Of a stretch of 64,000 nucleotides of DNA, positions 60,592 to 64,000 are shown piece by piece. The notes beneath the pieces are model-generated. The model was not told where the DNA came from, did not search any database, and worked only from the letters and a program-made list of their open reading frames with translations. The first letter of the stretch is position 1, and each line of letters opens with the position of its first letter. The DNA comes from Bradyrhizobium cosmicum (GTDB lineage Bacteria; Pseudomonadota; Alphaproteobacteria; Rhizobiales; Xanthobacteraceae): the NCBI RefSeq assembly GCF_007290395.2, contig NZ_CP041656.2:2356001-2420000 (forward strand), written 5' to 3'. A program made the position numbers and the translations under genes.

Positions 60592-61387
60592 GCCGAAAGA
60601 GTTCGCGCGCCGTATCCGCGCGCAGGCACTGCGCATGGTGCATGCCGCCAAGGCCTCGCATATCGGCGGCTGCCTCTCGATGGCGGACATCCTGGCGGTA
60701 CTGTACACGCGAATCCTGCGCCTCGATCCCGCCGAGCCGCAAAGTCCGGGCCGCGACCGCTTCGTGCTCAGCAAGGGCCACGCCACGGCGATCATGTACG
60801 CCACGCTCGCCGAATGCGGTTTCTTTTCGCTGGCCGAACTCGACACCTATTGCCGTGACGGATCGATCTTCACCGGGCACGTCAGCCATGCGGTTCCCGG
60901 CGTCGAGGTCTCGACCGGCTCACTCGGTCATGGCCTGCCGATCGCGATCGGCATGGCACTCGCGGCACGCTCCGCGGGTGCCGGCAGCCGCGTATTCTGC
61001 CTGCTCAGCGACGGTGAATGCGACGAGGGCTCCAATTGGGAGGGCATCCTGTTTGCGCCCCACCACAATCTTTCCAATCTTTGCGTCATCGTCGATTTCA
61101 ACAAGATCCAGAGCTTCGGCACGGTTGCCGAGGTGCTGAACCTGGATCCGTTCGCCGACAAATGGAAGGCGTTCGGCTGGCATGTCGAAGAGATCGACGG
61201 CCACGATGTCATCGCGCTCGAGCGCGCGCTGGGCGCCGTGCCGGCTCCATCTGGCCGGCCGACCGTGGTGATTGCCCACACCGTAAAGGGCAAGGGCGTG
61301 AGCTTCATGGAGAACAAGCTCGAATGGCATTACCGTTCGCCGTCCGATGAACTGCTCGCGCAGGCGCTGGCCGAGGTCGGGGCATGA
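60569..61387 (+). CDS. Transketolase-like N-terminal subunit (272 aa)
   Basis: Thiamine diphosphate-binding half of a split transketolase: SKGHATAIMYATLAECG, GSLGHGLPIAIGMALAAR and the ThDP motif GECDEGSNWEG...DFNKIQ. About 270 residues, as usual for TktN-type subunits. Split transketolases in sugar clusters transfer two-carbon ketol units, often in unusual sugar biosynthesis. Its location between an epimerase and the second subunit ties it to the CDP-sugar pathway, not to central metabolism. Confidence 0.94.
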   Translation: MTRPNLPEPKEFARRIRAQALRMVHAAKASHIGGCLSMADILAVLYTRILRLDPAEPQSPGRDRFVLSKGHATAIMYATLAECGFFSLAELDTYCRDGSIFTGHVSHAVPGVEVSTGSLGHGLPIAIGMALAARSAGAGSRVFCLLSDGECDEGSNWEGILFAPHHNLSNLCVIVDFNKIQSFGTVAEVLNLDPFADKWKAFGWHVEEIDGHDVIALERALGAVPAPSGRPTVVIAHTVKGKGVSFMENKLEWHYRSPSDELLAQALAEVGA

Positions 61388-62307
61388 GGACCACATTCAT
61401 CGAGAGCCTGTCGCAGGCCGCGAGCGAAAACCCCGATATCTGGCTGCTCTGCGGCGATCTCGGCTATTCCGTGCTGGAGCCCTTTGCGGCGAAATTCCCC
61501 GGTCGCTTCATCAACGTCGGCGTCGCCGAGCAGAACATGGCGGGCATGGCCGCTGGAATCGCGTTGTCGGGCAAGACGGTCTTCATCTACTCGATCGGCA
61601 ACTTCCCGACGCTGCGCTGCCTCGAGCAGCTTCGCAACGACGTCTGCTATCACGGCGCCGACGTCAAGGTCGTGGCGGTGGGGGCCGGCTACGCCTATGG
61701 CAGCCAGGGCTACACTCACCACGCGCTGGAAGATGCAGGCATCATGTCGATGCTGCCGGGCATCGAGGTGTTCGTGCCCTGCGATCCCATGGAGGTGCGC
61801 GCCGCGACGCGCCTGATCGCGGGAAGCGGCAAGCCGTCCTATCTGCGGCTCAGCCGGCAGGGGGAGCCCAATCTCGGGGCCGTCGTGACCGACCCGCGCA
61901 AGCCGCGGGTCCTCCGTGAGGGACGGGAGGTCGTCATCCTCGCGTCCGGACCGATCGCCTCGCGCGCGCTGGAGGCGGCCGGCGAGCTTGGCGGGCGCGG
62001 CAGGGAAGTTGGCGTGATGAGTGTTTCCTGCCTGAAGCCGCTCGACGAGGCCGCGATCCGCGACGCCGTGCGTGACGCCTCTCTTATCGTGACGCTCGAA
62101 GAGCATATCCTGCGTGGTGGTCTGTTCAGCCTGGTGGCGGGTGCGTACGCCGGCGATGCGCAGCGACCGCCGGTTGCAGGGATCGGCATTCCCGAGCAGG
62201 GAGGCAAGACGTCGAGCGCAGGTTCGCGCGAGGCGTTGCTCGATGCCGCCGGCCTGTCGGTTCAGGCGATCGTCGCTCGGATCGAGCAGTCGCTGGCGAA
62301 GCGCTGA
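61384..62307 (+). CDS. Transketolase-like C-terminal subunit (307 aa)
   Basis: Second half of the split transketolase, with the pyrimidine-binding domain including NVGVAEQNMAGMAAGIA (catalytic Glu in AEQN), GAGYAYGSQGYTHHALEDAGIMS and a transketolase C domain (REGREVVILASG...). ATGA overlap with the first subunit. Both halves are complete, so an active heterotetramer is expected. Confidence 0.94.
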   Translation: MRTTFIESLSQAASENPDIWLLCGDLGYSVLEPFAAKFPGRFINVGVAEQNMAGMAAGIALSGKTVFIYSIGNFPTLRCLEQLRNDVCYHGADVKVVAVGAGYAYGSQGYTHHALEDAGIMSMLPGIEVFVPCDPMEVRAATRLIAGSGKPSYLRLSRQGEPNLGAVVTDPRKPRVLREGREVVILASGPIASRALEAAGELGGRGREVGVMSVSCLKPLDEAAIRDAVRDASLIVTLEEHILRGGLFSLVAGAYAGDAQRPPVAGIGIPEQGGKTSSAGSREALLDAAGLSVQAIVARIEQSLAKR

Positions 62308-62384
62308 GGCGACCAGAGCGCGTTCGAGCGACGTGTGTGCCGGTTTGCGTTGAGAAGACGCGTCAAAAACCGGAACCCGGAGCA

Positions 62385-63398
62385 CTACGCTCCCGAAGGC
62401 GGCGGAGGTCCGAAATTGACGCGCTCGCGCTCGAACACCACGGGCTTCTCGCGCACCTGTCCGTAGATCGCGAGCACGTATTCGCCGATCATGCCCATGA
62501 AGAACAACTGCACGCCGCCGAAGAAGAACATTGCGACGATCAGCGTGAGAATGCCTGGCTCGGCAAGCTTCTGATAGAGCACCAGGCCGATGATGAAATT
62601 GACGATTGCGTATGCGATGCTCACGGCCGAGATCAGAAAGCCCGCGAACAGGCCGAAGCGAACCGGTGCCGTGGTGAAGGACACGAGCCCGTTGATGCCC
62701 TGATCGATCAGCGCGCCGGCGCGGTTCTTCGAAAACCCTTTCTTGCGCTCGCGCCATGTGTAGGGCACGCCGACCATGCGTCCACCGCATTCGAACGTCA
62801 TCATGCGCATGAACGGATAGGCGTCACGGACCAGGCGCATGGCCTCGACGACGCGCCTGTCGACGAGTTGGAAGTCGCCGACGCCCGGAGGCACTTTGAG
62901 TTCGGAAAATCTGGTGAGCAAGCGATAGTAGGCGTTGCGGAGCCCGCGCATCAGACGGCCTTCTTCCCGCAGGGCGCGGATGCCGTAAACGATCTCGTTG
63001 CCGGCTTCCCACAGCTTGACGAACTGGGGAAGGAGTTCGGGCGGATCCTGAAGGTCGGCCGGCATGAACAGGAGAACGGCGTCGCCCCTGCTCGCCATCA
63101 CCCCGTTATAGGTATTGCGCAGCGGTCCGAAGTTGCGTGCGTTGACGATGACCTTGACCGAGGGATCGCTCGCGGCGATCTCGCGCAAAATCTCGACGGT
63201 GCGGTCGTCGGAGGCGTTGTCACAGAAGATGTGCTCGCGCTGATAACCCTTCAGATCATCGTCGAAGATCTTTCGGATCGCCTCATAGCAATCCCTGACA
63301 TTCAGCTCTTCGTTGTAGCAGGGCGTGATGACGCTGATTGTCTTCACAATCGTCTTCCTTGGCGAAGGGGCTGCATGAGAAGACAGAGCCTCAAGCAT
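62385..63398 (-). CDS. GtrB/ArnC-like glycosyltransferase family 2 (337 aa)
   Basis: A GT2 domain (res ~20-250) with SVITPCYNEELNVRDCYEAI, CDNASDDRTVEIL and MPADLQDPPEL (DXD-like), followed by two C-terminal membrane segments (about res 258-282 and 290-318). This layout matches polyprenyl-phosphate sugar transferases (GtrB, ArnC, DPM1) that load undecaprenyl phosphate on the cytoplasmic side. The loaded sugar could feed a GT-C enzyme such as those near 47 and 55 kb. ATG at 63398 or the GTG near 63347. Confidence 0.92.
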   Translation of the reverse strand: MLEALSSHAAPSPRKTIVKTISVITPCYNEELNVRDCYEAIRKIFDDDLKGYQREHIFCDNASDDRTVEILREIAASDPSVKVIVNARNFGPLRNTYNGVMASRGDAVLLFMPADLQDPPELLPQFVKLWEAGNEIVYGIRALREEGRLMRGLRNAYYRLLTRFSELKVPPGVGDFQLVDRRVVEAMRLVRDAYPFMRMMTFECGGRMVGVPYTWRERKKGFSKNRAGALIDQGINGLVSFTTAPVRFGLFAGFLISAVSIAYAIVNFIIGLVLYQKLAEPGILTLIVAMFFFGGVQLFFMGMIGEYVLAIYGQVREKPVVFERERVNFGPPPPSGA

Positions 63399-63629
63399 GC
63401 GGGATAGTGGACCTGGAGCTTCTAGCTGTTCTGCATCCCGCGTACCAGTCTGCTACTGCAACGTGAAATTCGAATCAAACGGCAGAACGCCGGCCCCCCG
63501 CGCCGGAAGGGCGATGATGGCCTGTAATTTGATATAATCTGGAATATCAGGATGATGTCGACATCGTCCGGGCGGCCTGATACCTCACGATCCGCGTGCC
63601 AGGACCCAAAGAGCTGCTACCGCAACGAG

Positions 63630-64000
63630 ATGTCAGCCTCAATTCGACAATTCGCGATCTCCGCTCTTCGGCGCCTGCTGGGCCGCGCGGATCTGCGCTC
63701 TTACGTCCGGCTTCGCCGGCTTGCCTTCGAAAAAAGGATGTTCAAGGAGCCGATCTCGGCTCCGCAATTGCGATCGGCCTTCGAGAAATTGGGGGTCAAG
63801 GCCGGCGCGACAGTCTGGGTCCAGTCTTCCTGGAACGAGTTTTACAACTTTCCGGGAAAACCGTCGTCCGTCATCGATTTGCTTCTCGACCTGATCGGTC
63901 CCGAAGGAACCTTGGTGATGTCCGCCATTCCCTTGAAAGTCGACGAGTGCAAGATTCTGGAAATCCACAGAGAACCTGTGTCCACCGGGCTGATCGCTGA
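63630..64000 (+). CDS. AAC(3)-family N-acetyltransferase, N-terminal part
   Basis: The frame from ATG 63630 stays open to the right edge (123 residues). It shows the AAC(3)/FrbF-like opening LRSAFEKLGVKAGATVWVQSSWNEF...SSVIDLLLDLIGPEGTLVM. Despite the antibiotic-resistance name, many members acylate sugar amines or other metabolites, and the setting in a glycan cluster favours that. Only a weak ribosome site (ACGAG) is seen. The gene continues outside the window. Confidence 0.8.
   Translation, partial: MSASIRQFAISALRRLLGRADLRSYVRLRRLAFEKRMFKEPISAPQLRSAFEKLGVKAGATVWVQSSWNEFYNFPGKPSSVIDLLLDLIGPEGTLVMSAIPLKVDECKILEIHREPVSTGLIA

Noticed and set aside
1..64000. tRNA, rRNA, CRISPR or insertion-sequence genes
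   Set aside because: No cloverleaf-like sequence, rRNA motif, short regularly spaced repeats or transposase frame was recognised by reading; a dedicated tRNA/ncRNA scan was not possible.

Overview
The window is a high-GC alphaproteobacterial chromosome segment, most likely from Bradyrhizobium or a close relative in Nitrobacteraceae. The signs are perfect FixK/FNR-type operators (TTGA-N6-TCAA), abundant TRAP and Bug/TctABC solute transport, Omp25-like porins, an RTX metalloprotease with tryptophan-rich repeats, and palindromic intergenic repeats. I saw no tRNA, rRNA, CRISPR array, insertion sequence or prophage. Gene-scale open frames opposite real genes are common here because of the high GC and were left out.

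Region 1 (1-0.8 kb): the end of an aryl/acyl-CoA ligase followed by a RidA-fold protein. Region 2 (0.8-17.2 kb): a coherent low-oxygen island. Eight perfect FixK/FNR boxes drive a CBS-BON protein, a PHA synthase, an alcohol dehydrogenase / two-domain kinase / CHAD operon, a universal stress protein with an ADP-forming acyl-CoA synthetase-GNAT fusion, a holin-like/DUF883 membrane pair, a Mla/MCE lipid ABC transporter with a fused auxiliary domain, a small cytochrome c, an Fe-S FNR regulator and a tiny single-span membrane protein. A second Crp-type regulator closes the island. Three of the intergenic regions hold two boxes, one for each divergent gene. Region 3 (17.2-31.2 kb): catabolism and uptake. 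It has a cyclase-family hydrolase, a TRAP transporter with an SDR dehydrogenase, an IorAB-type molybdenum hydroxylase with a leaderless binding protein, an orphan Bug protein, a bis-MGD-type oxidoreductase, a caspase-fold protein that has lost both catalytic residues, and a crotonase.

Region 4 (31.5-41.5 kb): C2/hydroxyacid metabolism, with GlcG, a large FAD/Fe-S oxidase, serine-glyoxylate aminotransferase and a crotonase lacking the hydratase glutamates. A frameshifted prepilin peptidase and a complete TctCBA-type transporter follow. Region 5 (41.6-45.5 kb): two Omp25-like porins, each with its own terminator, a CaiB/BaiF CoA-transferase and a small exported protein.

Region 6 (45.7-64 kb): a surface-glycan neighbourhood, less GC-rich in its first part. 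It contains two O-acyltransferases, two GT-C-like membrane proteins, a decayed GT-C-like gene, the RTX protease, CDP-glucose synthesis and dehydration (rfbF, rfbG), a small-molecule kinase, a sulfotransferase, an NAD-dependent epimerase overlapping a split transketolase pair, a GtrB-like glycosyltransferase and a truncated AAC(3)-type acetyltransferase at the right edge. The CDP-sugar plus split-transketolase combination and the paired-operator low-oxygen island are the two places most likely to hold undescribed biology.
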